This document shows positions 42,417 through 53,522 of a stretch of DNA of 64,000 nt, one piece after another. The notes beneath the pieces are model-generated. The model had not been told where the DNA came from, searched no databases, and saw only the letters and a program-made list of their open reading frames with translations. The stretch spans positions 33,619 to 97,618 of the forward strand of contig NW_003546547.1 of assembly GCF_000090795.2 (NCBI RefSeq), read 5' to 3'. This stretch comes from Amphimedon queenslandica (Eukaryota; Porifera; Demospongiae; Haplosclerida; Niphatidae). Position numbers and translations under genes: made by a program. Within the stretch, counting starts at the first letter, position 1; each line of letters begins with the position of its first letter.

Positions 42417-43634
42417 TCACAAGTGGAATCGTCTTCTACTGGTGTCCATCTTCTTACGCTAAAATTATAAAAAATAAAACATTTTTAAATTCACAAAAAT
42501 ACTTCTCTTACATTGTGCATCCACATGTACTGTCCAAACTTTGTATCGAAGGTTCCTTTCTGTAAAGTTCTGAGCTTTAAAGTGAACCTTGGACCAAGCT
42601 CCTGCAGCCCAACCCTCAAAGAATCACGAAAAATGTACCTTAAAAAAAGAAATAATATTTTGTCTTTTTTTCCTAATTTACCTGTGATGCCTGAAAAAGA
42701 TGAAGTCTCTCTGATTGTGGAAAGTAACTGCACGGCGTCCCTTGAAGTTTGGGTCTTGGGGAAAGAGAGACGCAAACATACGACCGATAGTGTGACCGAG
42801 TTTCGTTGAGAACCGATTCAGTATTACCTCCGGGTAATGAGACGTGGGCGTACCGTGACCCTTTATCTCACGTCCTCTCTTGTAATTGGTCAGTTTGAAA
42901 TAAGCAGTGGGTCCTTCAGGAAGATGAATCAACCACAGACCACCTAACAATCAAATGATAAAATGTCTTTTCATCCTTCTCTTTTAATTCTTACTTGGTA
43001 TTTTCCTGTTCTCTTCAATTATTATAATGTCAGTATAGTCTCTCTCTATAGCCTCGGGAATGATGCTCTTTATTTCTGACCCTCTCCTCCACTTCATGTC
43101 AGAGTTTGGTATACAGTCTGCCAGTTCTCTCATCAATAGATTGCTCCTCTAACAATAAAAATATAACACAATTGCCCAATTAAAATTTTGCATCATACCA
43201 AGTGAGCTCGTGTGAACGATGTAATAAGTATTTTGGGGCTGGTTTTCCTGTCAAAGTATCCTGAAAACTCATCAGTCTTTTCATCTTGAAGTATTTCGGG
43301 ATCATCTGCTAGGACTGTAGTCTCCTCTGGCTCTCTCGTACTCTCCAGTGTCTTAGGAATAGGTTTTGGAGGTGCCTAGAGTATCTGAACTTGAGCAACA
43401 CCTCACGGGCTAGCCTAAACTCACATTTTCTCCAAGCTGTTCTCTTTCTTTTGCCAGTTTCTTTCTTTTCTCTCTCTTTTCCTTCAACTTAATGAGCTTC
43501 TCTCGCCTGTACATTGCCTGGCGAAGTATCTTGTTCTTTATCATGGAGGCTCTGCTGCTACCTTCTTTCTTTAACATTTCCACTGAAGCTGAAGAAGAAG
43601 AAGAAGAAGAACCTTTCATTTTCTTGGCCATCAT
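42417..43634 (-). CDS. RPF1: RPF1, ribosome production factor 1 (Brix domain)
   Basis: Nucleolar Brix-domain protein for 60S subunit assembly. Start ATG 43632-43634 (a second ATG follows at once). The N-terminus is a basic coil ([20 protein letters not shown]). Brix exons read [82 protein letters not shown] and [19 protein letters not shown]. The last intron is small: after WMHN the donor GTAAGA (42513 down) joins to CGTAAGAAGATGGACACC, giving [13 protein letters not shown] and stop TGA at 42417-42419, which matches the conserved RPF1 end. Unspliced, the frame would end early at 42491 in unrelated residues. Confidence 0.95.
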
Positions 43635-43788
43635 TCCACGTGGGTGGGCGTGTCTTGGTGCGATAATATTAATATCTATGGATACAGCAACGCCTATCGT
43701 CTCCGGGGATCTTCGTATACTAAGTTGACGATTTTGTATAAATTTCCTGTGTTCCGTAAATTTTATTCAGATCCCCGTCAAATTATTT
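43635..43788. promoter_or_regulatory. 154-bp bidirectional promoter RPF1/RCHY1 with E-box
   Basis: The two start codons are 154 bp apart. CACGTG lies at 43637-43642, almost touching the RPF1 start, followed by GGGTGGGCGTG. CACGTG is the Myc/Max-type E-box, and ribosome-assembly genes are common Myc targets in animals. The position inside the presumed 5' UTR makes function uncertain. No TATA box is visible. Confidence 0.45.
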
Positions 43789-46497
43789 ATGATGGCAGAG
43801 AAGGCACTTGAGAAGTGCAGTGAAAGTCCAAAGATTTTAGTGAAAGCTTCTGAAGAGGGGACAGTCCAGACTCCAGAAGAGTTTAGGAAATTGTGCAGCC
43901 ATTACTCTAGGGGATGCTCACTCGTGGTATGAGATATTTCTAGCTGGATTGTATTTATAATTTGAATCAAAATGGGGGGAATATTATATGAATGGTCTCC
44001 AAAGGCTTTTCAGTGTGTATACATGTATTTATAATGGTAATGCCAATCCATGTCTCATCTTAAATAAACTGTGCATCTAGTCTAGATACCACTGAGAATG
44101 CAACTTTTTTAAAAGAACAAGCCACACCTCTCCACCTTTCCCCTCTTTCTTTTCTCTTTTCTTTAGTCCCCGTGCTGCAATAAAGTCTATCCTTGTCGTG
44201 TCTGCCATAACGAGAAGGAGTTGCACGAGATAGATCGGTTTGCAATCACAGAGATAGTCTGTCGGAAATGCGAAGAGAGACAAAAAGTGAGTTTAAAAGA
44301 GGATGGAAAGCAGGCTGAACACTGATTGTTATCGGATTTTAAGGGTTGTTTTGAGAGCACTTCCGATTTCACACTTAGTCATGCTTGAGTTGTCTAAGGA
44401 GATAAGTAGCGGCTGGTCTATGTAAATGGACTCCGCAGCTATTATCACTGTTTTTAGATAACACTCATTATTGTCGTGTTTGAAAGTGTTTGGAACTTGA
44501 ATCCGTAGCAGCCAGAAAAGTGTACATTGTGCGGCTCGCTTTTTATCTCTTTTTTTTCTTCCCCTCTTTCCACTTAGATAGCCAAAACATGCATAAAATG
44601 TTCTTTAACCTTTTCAAGATACACTTGTTTTGTCTGTAATCTTTTTGATGACGCAGAGAAGGGTCAGTATCATTGCTCAAAGTGTGGAATATGCAGGTCT
44701 GTACATCCTTTAGTCTAAATTTTTATCGTCAGTGCTTATTTGGATAGGATTGGAGGTCGGGATAACTTCTTTCACTGTGACACATGTGGCCTGTGTCTGC
44801 AGAAGTCCCTGAAGGAAGCTCACAAGTGTGTCCAGCAAGCATCCCATTCTAACTGTCCTGTCTGTATGGAGGTAAATGCATTATACAACTAATAAACTCC
44901 AACTACTACTTGTGATTGTTTCTGTGTATTACATAATAATGTAGGATCTCCATTCCTCAAGAACTGCTGCACATGTTCCAAGATGTGGGCACCTTTTACA
45001 CAAGTATAAATACCGTATACTAGGAAATTTTCAAGTAGCCAAATTTTTGCAGATTTCGCGGTTTTTTTGCTCCGTCGCAAAAATTTAAATTGTGAAATTC
45101 TGCATTTTCATTGCCACGTGGTGGAGTTTGTAAGCTATTTGCGAAAAATTTTATTTCATGAAATCTTACAAATGCAAGATTCGCTAAAATTTAGTGACGC
45201 GAAAATATCCCAGTATACGGTAATATAATACTCCCAATCCCTCTTTTCCCTCTCTAGTACTTGTTTTCAGGAAATGCTAAAGAACAAGTGAGCATTAGTT
45301 TGCAATGGTACTATGTGTGTCATGCTCCTCCTCTTACAATAGCCTATACCAGTGCCCACAGTGCCAGACCAGTATGCTTGATATGAGCAGTCAGTGGGAG
45401 AGGATGGATGAAGAGAGGCAGCAATGGGTGCTACCTCCGGAACTGCAAAGCTTCAGCGTCAAGGTACTTTCATTTGATAGTCTCCTCATTTTATTACTTT
45501 ATCTCTTTTTTGCTGACTTTGTGCACAGATTCAATGTAGGGATTGTCGAAATGTAAGTTAATTAGTATCATGCTAGTGACAGGATTGCAATCCTTATTTA
45601 TGATAGGAAGGTGATGCCCTGTTCCACTTCATTGGACTCAAGTGTATAGACTGTGGTTCTTATAACACTGTACGCTGTGGAAACGAGATCCTCCCACTTA
45701 ATGACGTTGATGAAGTTGATCGCAATGTCCCTGATCAAATTCAAGCGGAAGAGGAAGAAGATGAATATTACGATGAAGATGATGAAGATGGTTCCGTGCT
45801 CATACATATTGAGGAGGAGGCTCTAGAGACGGATCATATCCTACAGATATTGGATCGCATTTTTCCTAATGATCCTGCTGATGATTTTTTTGAAGATCTC
45901 TTAGATCCAGATAGCAACGAAGAAGGGGAGGATGAGGAGGAAGATGATGTTGAATTTCTTACTGATGAAGTGGTTGGTGGGGCTAATCTAATCCTTGATC
46001 CTCTTTCTGGTCTTATCGATATTCTTCCTCATCACTTGAATCTTAACAATGACCCAGATCATGATGATGATGATGATGACGAAGATGAAGAAAACGCTCA
46101 ATTCGTTCCACCTTGGATGAATCCGTCTTCCGTCATTTCGACAATTTTTGGTACCGGTGAATCAAACGCTCATCATTTCCTGCCATACCTGCCGCCCACT
46201 GCTACGGCCAATGATCACTTACAGGCTCCACAGATATGGGAAGTGTCTTCAGACGAAGGTGAAGCTGCTGGTGAGAGCGAGTCAAATGACGTCGTACAAG
46301 GAGAAGGAGAAGGAGGGGAGGAGGAAGCGGGTGAATGGGAGGAGGAAGCGGGTGAATGGGAGGATGAAGAGGGTCAATGGGAGACATCAAGTGAGGAGGA
46401 GACCGTCGGAGGGGATGAGGAGAACCTTGGGAAGGAGTGTCTCCTACCGGAAGAGGAGGCTACCAATCAATTGGAAGACGTAGCCCCTGCTCATTAA
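43789..46497 (+). CDS. RCHY1: RCHY1/Pirh2-type CHY-RING E3 ligase with acidic tail
   Basis: E3 ubiquitin ligase. Start ATG 43789 (or 43792, MAEKALEK). The CHY zinc finger reads CSHYSRGCSLV|SPCCNKVYPCRVCH...DRF, followed by the CTCHY finger (CFVCNLFDD, YHCSKCGICR, FFHCDTCGLC). The RING-H2 reads CPVCMEDLHSS...PRCGHLLHNTCFQEML...YQCPQC; three short introns are needed here, the first holding a MITE (45011-45222). The C-terminal zinc ribbon is IQCRDCRN|EGDALFHFIGLKCIDCGSYN. Vertebrate RCHY1 stops about 15 residues later; this protein continues for about 260 more residues that are very rich in Asp/Glu (DDDDDDEDEE, EEEAGEWEEEAGEWEDEE), in the same exon, to TAA at 46495-46497. The extension has no domain I can name. 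Confidence 0.93.
45011..45222 (+). mobile_element. MITE, TACCGTATA family, copy 3 (212 bp)
   Basis: Left end TACCGTATACTAGGAAATTTTC; right end GAAAATATCCCAGTATACGGTA. The interior has inverted pairs (GCGAAAAATTTT and related) and a central TTGCCACGTGGTGG. It is more diverged from copies 1 and 2 than they are from each other. It lies in an RCHY1 intron just after the exon ending GHLLH. Confidence 0.75.
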
Positions 46498-46929
46498 TTA
46501 GAATAAATAGTAAATCAACCTTTAAGGAATGTTAGAATATTAAGTATTTCCATTACAATAAAGACAATGTACAGTACATATGCTAGTTGCAATAGCCATA
46601 TTTCTTGACATATACATAGCACACTTTGTTGTCAATTTTAATTCCCAAAGATAATTTATTGTTATAATGAAATTATGATACAAGGAGAAGAATTATCATC
46701 AAACATCATTATTATTATACACAACATTAACTATCATTATTATTATTATTATTATAGTACAAACTACACACACATACACATGTATGATACAATAAGTTCC
46801 ATAGACAGAAATGAATTAATAAATAGTCCAAAATGTAATACATTAATAAGCTCATGCTCAGAATTAAAATAATATTCAGAATACCGTGTTATATTGAGTG
46901 GGTGCAGACTCTATGAGGACAATTGAAGT
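46498..46929. other. Convergent 3' spacer RCHY1/CCNF
   Basis: 432 bp between two convergent stop codons. It contains an AATAAA signal for RCHY1 near 46556 (ACAATAAAGACA), a TAT/ATT microsatellite at about 46705-46755 and otherwise AT-rich 3' UTR-like sequence. No gene is seen. Confidence 0.6.
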
Positions 46930-49900
46930 TCACATACAATTATTACTCTTAAAGCTACGATGCCTTTTATTGTGAGTTAGTAGTAGATTCTGATCAGAGA
47001 ATGCTCTCTTCTCCACTTGGAGTGCCTTGTGCTGATGATTGTGCACTGATCTCTCTCCATCCTCCCTTTCCTCTCTGCTGCTGGCTGGTCTGGGCACATG
47101 AGGTGGCTCTAGTCCTCTCTCATTCATCTCTGCCTCCCCTTCCTCATGATTGCAAACAGGAGACACATTTGATAATGAGCAGTGACTACTTGCTAAGGAG
47201 CTCAACGGTCTTCTCTGCCCTTTCCTTACTGGGTTGGCTTTAATTGGAGAGTGTCCATGATTCGACGAGGCCTTAATGGTAGAGTTCCAATGCTGGAGGA
47301 GAGACTTTCGTCTTGAGGTTGGAGGAGTGTGAACATTTCTCTGGGTGACCATCAAAGAGGAATTAAAACCGACGGTTTCCTCAGAAATAACCAGCGGCTC
47401 TATACCAGGAAGAAGAGGAAGGCTAGAGGAGAGGAGCTTGTTACTCGAGTGTCTTCTCTCCTTTTTCTTTCGTCTCTCTTTCTTGATAGAATGTACTGGT
47501 CTCTCTTGTCTCTCGCAGGTTGGAGAGGAGGAAGAGGAGGAGGAGGAGGGAGAAGGAGAGGAACAGGAATTTGAATCTTCAAAAATGATGGGTGATGGTA
47601 CAAAGGAGTCAATGGATGCACGAGGAGAATAACCATCAGCAGAAGAAGGGACTATAGGAGGGAGGGGAGAGGTCACAAACGAGACATCAGAAAGTGATTG
47701 GGCGTCAAATTCCTCAACAAAACTCTGAGACACGAGTTCTCTGTACTTTAAAAGTGAAGAGTTTGACGAGCGTCTCTGGTAATACGGCCTCACACCTAAT
47801 TTGTCTTTCATCATGTAATAATTCATGAACTATAAGGAGAGAAAGAGAGAGGATGACATACTAATAAATAATCTGTTTGTTTCTCTACCTCCATTTCGCT
47901 GATGCACAGGAATCTTTCATCACTGTATCTATAACAAGAGAGTATTAATAATAATTTAACTAATTGTATTTAATTGTGTTACCTTGTTTTAATGGCACAT
48001 AGCTTGACTCCTCTGTAATCAGTAACAACACCATCATCAGTCAAGCTATAATAAAGATTATTTAATAGTAAAGTGTATAGGATACATGTATTCTCTCTCT
48101 TATCCTACACTCTCTCTCTCTCATTACCATTTAGAATAAAGTAGTGAAGTACAGTGGTATAAATCAGGGACCGTTAAACCAGTGGCCTCGACCAGTGCAC
48201 TGGGCCATGGCAATTCTAAGGAGAGAATGAAAGTAAACCAAATTGAAAGTTATTATTAAAATACAATGTTGTTGATACAGATGTAGCTAATTACCTTGCT
48301 CTAGGAGTACCCTGGCTAATAGGAGGCACCCAGCAGCTATCTGTGCAGCAGTATACCTACAAGAATGCATAATGTGAATCAGTATTTGACTATTAGTATT
48401 AAATTACCTTCCAAAGTCAGGAAAGAGTACAGCACTTTCAGAGACATAAGCTGCAAGGCAGGAACTTTTCTTATCAGCGTTGACCAATAGTTCAAACATT
48501 TCCAAGTAATCAGGAACTGTAGGCTTCTATGATTAGAAAAGAGAGTACATGTAAATCATATGGTACATGTACATGCACATGTACATGTACATCGTGAGTA
48601 AGCTAAATGAAAAATGAGTACAATTATTATCTCTATCCCTCCATCTGCTCTCTCCTGAAAGCTTACACTATGCCCATCCAAAATAAATTTAGCTATGATA
48701 ATAATTTACTCTATCATTGGTGCATGTTAGTAATTAGTATAAACATACTTGAATCTCTCCATGTAGTGTTGATACAATCTCACCCATCATACACACAACC
48801 TCATCATATCTGTATGTGTTATCAGTAAGCCAAGCAGCCTCTCTGATAGTAATAATAGGCACAGCTGTCCACCTATTAATAAATTAGATGAAATTATGTA
48901 ACATCAACTTGACAGTTGACTCTCTTTCTTTACCTTGCTGCTAGGAGCAGAGCAGTCACTCCGAGGAGTTGGAGACGCGAACGTTTCAATTTCCTAGCAA
49001 CCATGTAGCGCTGTATGAGGCTGATGGCAAGATGGAGGGTCTTGGTGGAGAAGGACTTCATCTCGGCTACTTCAACAATCCAATCAAGAAGAATGAAACT
49101 GAGTAAGTGAGAAATAATATTAATATTTTATTCCCAGGTATTTTGATTGTACTAGTCATTGTAAACACAGGTGCAGTAGAGGGGAAAGGAGAGAGACACA
49201 TGATATTACTTACACCATTTCCTCATTGACATCTGGCTGAGCATCATAGATTGAAGCAGAGAGCAGACTAGGTGAGGATCTCACAATCTTTTAGTAAACA
49301 ATGAAAATTAAGTACAATGTACACTGTATGCTATAATTTTATTGTACCTGTTGTACGTACTGGTAAGCATGAAACCTTGTGATTCCTCCAAACTTCCCTT
49401 TAGCATACAACTTACCCAATTCAAACTACACATAATGTACAAGACATAATATAGGCATACATGTAAATGAGAATTAGGGAGATAAAAGCTGACACATTAC
49501 TGTATAAGGACTTTAATGTAATGTAACACTAATACACTATCAATTAAAAGGTAAATGGATATGTGTGTGTGTGTGTGTGTTCTGGGCTTTATTTATGGGG
49601 GACACTCTTAAGCTTTATATGCAGGAAAGTAAGACAAAGCTACATTATATTTACTTACCTGTGCATCAATACAGGTGTCTCTTGAGGTGACTATCTTTCT
49701 CAATTGTCTAACAGATTGCACCTCATCCTATTGTATAGATGATAATGAGTGTTTATCATAACAAGTTAAGTCATTCATGCTCTGAGTACCTGAAAGCACT
49801 GCTCTGTTTTCCAGTTCTCAAAGCTGCTGTAAGGACAGCCATGTAATGAGCCTTGCTTGAACCACTGGTATGCTTGTCTTCTCTCTTCAACTTCATGATT

Positions 49901-51470
49901 CTATGCAGATATATAATGGGTGCACATGCTGTCAATACAGGTAGAGAAAGGTCAATTACCTCATAGTGACTCATAGCTTTGCCAACCACATAAAAAAGAC
50001 TGGGTATCAGTTCCTGGTAAAAAAGATAAACAAGTTATGAGACATCAGGTGCATGTGTATGGCAGGCATGGGAAATCATGGTCATGAATATTATTATTGA
50101 TGACAGTTATAATCATTGAGATCTTGCTTAACAAAATTGTTTATCTAAGGTGAATCCCAAGAGCTGCCCCCATAGGGGAACAAGAAACTGCCATCTGCAC
50201 CCAATGCCCTCATGAAGCCATTGGAACTATAAGCACCATCCATTCACAGTCTCTAACTGATTATTTGCAGTTCAAAAAACTTGCCATGACAACCAATAAA
50301 CAAAATATTGTTTTGCACTCGTTCACACTAGGTGATTATTGACAACCTATATTTAACAGCTTTTGACATCTGCCACACATAGCCACATAGAGCAAGAGAT
50401 ACACATTTTAGGTCAAAGAAGCTATAAATGTGACGTTGTGTTATAGTGTAAAGATGTAAGATCATCATAGCCACATAGTGTATTCATGAACAATTATATA
50501 ATCTGTTAGTAACTTGACCACACTATCTAGGCATTCTTTTCTCTCTCTCTCTCTCCTATTTCTCTTTCTTTCTCTTTTTACCTTATTAGGAGAGATGCAG
50601 TGGTTTTTCATATTATGACAAACGCATGCTTTACAGCAGACACAGGTTGTAGCAAAAGGAGGTCGTATAAAGACCCAAGAGAATGGTTGCCTGTGAGTTA
50701 CGAGTGATTCGGCTCTCTTTAGATAGTTTGATGCCTTTTGTCCATTAAAAGCATTGATTGTTCCTTTGCCAGGGCCATCAGGGACTAAACGAGATAATGT
50801 ATTAGTATAATTTCATCTCGCCCCTTCTCCCTCTCTCCTCTCTTACCTCCTTGGCTGTAAAGGTAAGCAACAGCTAGTTTGATGAGTGCTTCAATGTTGC
50901 CATGCCTAGCAGCTCTAAAAATGTAAAAAGTAAGAGAAAGTGGTTTGTGACTTTGAGGTTAGGCAATACCACAACTTCATTGAACATGCATGCAAACATG
51001 TAGGCAAGGCACTACCTTTCAATTATAGACAAGTTCCTGTAAGAAGGCCATGTAGTTGACTCAAGACAGGCAGAGGCCCAGAGCGTGTGAGAGTATCTAC
51101 TGTCTTCAACCAGATCACAGAGCCTAGCAGATACCTACATGTAAACAAAAAACATGCTCTACACAAAATAGATAGTGCTATGCTGTATGTAAGTGGCTTG
51201 AAGAGAGATAGCTATTAGAAGGCATGTGAATAATTCAAAGGGTGAGAGAGCGTCGTGCGAGAGAAAGAAGGCGTAGCTGGACATGTGGAGGCCTCAAGCC
51301 CTCTTGATTATTGCCAATCAATATGTAACAAGCTACAACACACAATGATTACTCTACCCCTTGCTCACCAGTCTTGTGTTGTACAGGTCAAGGAGAGGTA
51401 GGTAGCTAAGTATGTGAGCAAGGACCTCGTCCGGCAGGTCCATGAATGATGTAACGGCGTGACAAGACAT
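46930..51470 (-). CDS. CCNF: Cyclin F (F-box and cyclin domains)
   Basis: F-box substrate adaptor of an SCF ubiquitin ligase, founding member of the F-box family. Start ATG 51468-51470; exon 1 carries the F-box, FMDLPDEVLAHILSYLPLLD. Middle exons carry Sel1-like helices (AARHGNIEALIKLAVAYLYS, AYQWFKQGSLHGC, AQFELGKLYAKGKFGG). The cyclin box reads MKSFSTKTLHLAISLIQRYM-like sequence, then RLQLLGVTALLLAARW, IREAAWLTDNTYRYDEVV and KPTVPDYLEMFELLV; the second cyclin fold reads YTAAQIAAGCLLLARVLL and DYRGVKLCAIKTR. The 298-residue last exon (47826-46930) is Ser/Pro/Arg-rich and not conserved in detail, as expected for the PEST-like tail. The order F-box, Sel1, cyclin is unique to cyclin F. It shares a 311-bp promoter with UBFD1. 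Confidence 0.95.
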
Positions 51471-51695
51471 TTCGTCCATTTAGGAGTCACTTCTATATTG
51501 ATCACTGATTTTAACTGCTTATTTCTACAGGAAAAGTCCTTTTCTTGCCTTTCTTCTCTCTTTTCTTGTTGTAGTATCTTTCAAAAAACCTTTCCAATCA
51601 AGTTCTCGTTGGAATGCGTGATCCTGATTGCTCACGCGGCGCCCGCCATAACATTTAAAATTTTTTATTTATTTTTATTCAATTTACCGACGATC

Positions 51696-51707
51696 TGCGC
51701 ATGCGCA
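51696..51707. promoter_or_regulatory. NRF1-type palindrome, distal
   Basis: TGCGCATGCGCA, a perfect match to the animal NRF1 consensus, 75 bp upstream of the UBFD1 start and 226 bp upstream of the CCNF start on the other strand. It is followed by GTAGCAC. Confidence 0.75.
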
Positions 51708-51747
51708 GTAGCACAGTTGGCGCGATTAATTTTCAGAAAGGTTAGTT

Positions 51748-51759
51748 TGCGCATGCGCA
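51748..51759. promoter_or_regulatory. NRF1-type palindrome, proximal
   Basis: Second perfect TGCGCATGCGCA, 22 bp before the UBFD1 start codon and 52 bp (about five helix turns) from the first. These are the only two copies of this dodecamer I found in the window. Confidence 0.75.
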
Positions 51760-51781
51760 GTTTGCCTAGCCACCTCCCAAA

Positions 51782-53222
51782 ATGGCCGAGGCTAGGAATG
51801 GTGATGAGGGAGAAGCTGGAGGAGAGTCCACCAATGGTAAGTTGTGTTTTACAATGAAACCTTGTGGTTGATTTTGTCTGAAATTTAGGTGCCATAAGTT
51901 TCAGAGCCGTGTGGAAAAAGGAAGTGTACAATATTGATTTTTCAGAAAATAAAACAATTGGAGCACTCAAGACACACTTGCACTCGTTAACAGGTATTGA
52001 GGCACTTTATGAACCTAGTTATTGACTGTATCTACTGTAGGTATACCTCCAGGAATGATGAAACTCATGTACAAAGGTGAATATGGCTGATCATTAAAAT
52101 TAATCCTTTATAATACCTGAGGGTTAAAAAATAACCTACTAATAATGATACGACCTAATGCACAAGTAAAATAACTGTTATGTATATATAGGTAATTTAA
52201 AAGATGTCTCAACTCTAAAAGAAGCTAAGATAGTCCCGGGGATAAAGATAATGGTAATTGGGTCTACCATTACTGACGTAATAGCAGTTAGCCCTCCTGA
52301 CCCTGCAGAGCTAAAACAAAGTGCTTCGGAAGAAACAGGTATGGTGTAGTGTCATTTTGCTTTTCTTGATCCGTTATCTTCATTAGACTCTGTAAAGGAA
52401 TCACTCTCAGAGCAAACTCAACACAAAAAGATTCTTGATAAAGGCAAGCCTGACGATGTATACCCAGGTATCAAGCACAGCAACGATCCACTCCCTCCTT
52501 CCCCTATATCTGGACTTTGCAACAAATACGGTGCCAAAGTTAGACTACATTTTAAACTTGAGCTGGAGCAGCTTTGGATTGGAACAAAAGGTATTTGATG
52601 GATAGCCATGGGGCCGGTTCCTGTTTTTTTATTGCACATCGATGTGTTCTTGACACTATTTGGGACAAATTATTGAATATTGCAAAGATGACTTACTTGA
52701 TTGCAGTATGTCATTCTTAATTTTTGTGGCATTTGTGGACTTTAATTCCCTTTCAAAATAAATATCCACCAAATGTGTGTTTGTATAATAATTATTTACT
52801 GTTCATCCTCACTCTTGTTATAGAGAGGACTGATAAAGTACCACTTGGATCCATTAGAAAAGTAATATCTGAACCAATCAAAGGACAAGAGGAATATCAT
52901 ATAATGGTAAGCAGTAGGCCCTGATTAGTCTCCCCAATTAGTTATTATATAACTGAGCTAAATGCCTGGTATGCTATACATTATATTGTGTATTGTATTA
53001 ATCCATCCCATTTCTATGGTGCTAGTTTCAGTAGCACCATTAGTTGCTAATTGGGCTATACTATTTTAATCAATTTGTGGTATAATAATGATGTACATGC
53101 ACATACAATAGGCATTACAATTAGGCCCAACAGAGAACTCTAGGTACTGGCTGTATTGGGTGCCAGCTCAATTTGTAGAAGCTATCAAAGACGTTATATT
53201 AGGAAAATGGCAGTATTTCTGA
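51782..53222 (+). CDS. UBFD1: UBFD1, ubiquitin-domain protein
   Basis: Ubiquitin-like domain protein that binds polyubiquitin in vertebrates. Start ATG 51782-51784 (MAEARNGDEG). The ubiquitin-like domain (residues about 20-85) reads FRAVWKKEVYNIDFSENKTI, LHSLTGIPPGMMKLMYKG and PGIKIMVIGSTITDVIAV. After a charged linker come KKILDKGKPDDVYPGIK, GLCNKYGAKVRLHFKLELEQ, LWIGTKERTDKVPLGSIRKV, ALQLGPTENSRYWLYWVP and AIKDVILGKWQYF, with stop TGA 53220-53222. The end GKWQYF and the GTKERT block match vertebrate UBFD1 directly. Six or seven short exons. Confidence 0.95.
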
Positions 53223-53522
53223 TTTAAAAATTGTATATTATTATTATTATTATTATCAAAAAGTATAACTCCTCCCAGATCTTTATATTATTATTTATTA
53301 ACTTTCAATGAAAATAATGATTATTATTATTATTATACAAACAATACAAATTAATAGACGACATTCAGTTATAATAATAATAACAGTAAAGGCTATCATA
53401 ATAATAATAATGATTACAATTTCCAAGTGATTGATCAATTATGTATTCCCGAGGGTTTGAAAATGATAACATGTGAAAAAAAACCGACAAATTAAAATGA
53501 ACTAGATAATAGGAGAAGTTCC
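53223..53522. other. Convergent 3' spacer UBFD1/TBC1D16
   Basis: 300 bp between convergent stop codons, made mostly of ATT/TAA microsatellites (53235-53260, 53315-53345, 53365-53415). No gene or structured element is recognised. Confidence 0.6.

Noticed and set aside
42491-42560. RPF1 ending at the first stop (…HNVREVFL)
   Set aside because: GTAAGA inside this frame is a splice donor; joining to the exon at about 42456-42417 restores the conserved RPF1 C-terminus.
45305-45556. Separate plus-strand gene starting MVLCVSCSSS
   Set aside because: The YQCPQC stretch is the end of the RCHY1 RING finger, and the apparent start lies in the preceding short intron.
53016-53040. Hairpin ATGGTGCTA…TAGCACCAT in a UBFD1 intron
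   Set aside because: The stem is only 9 bp; this is expected by chance in 64 kb of AT-rich sequence.
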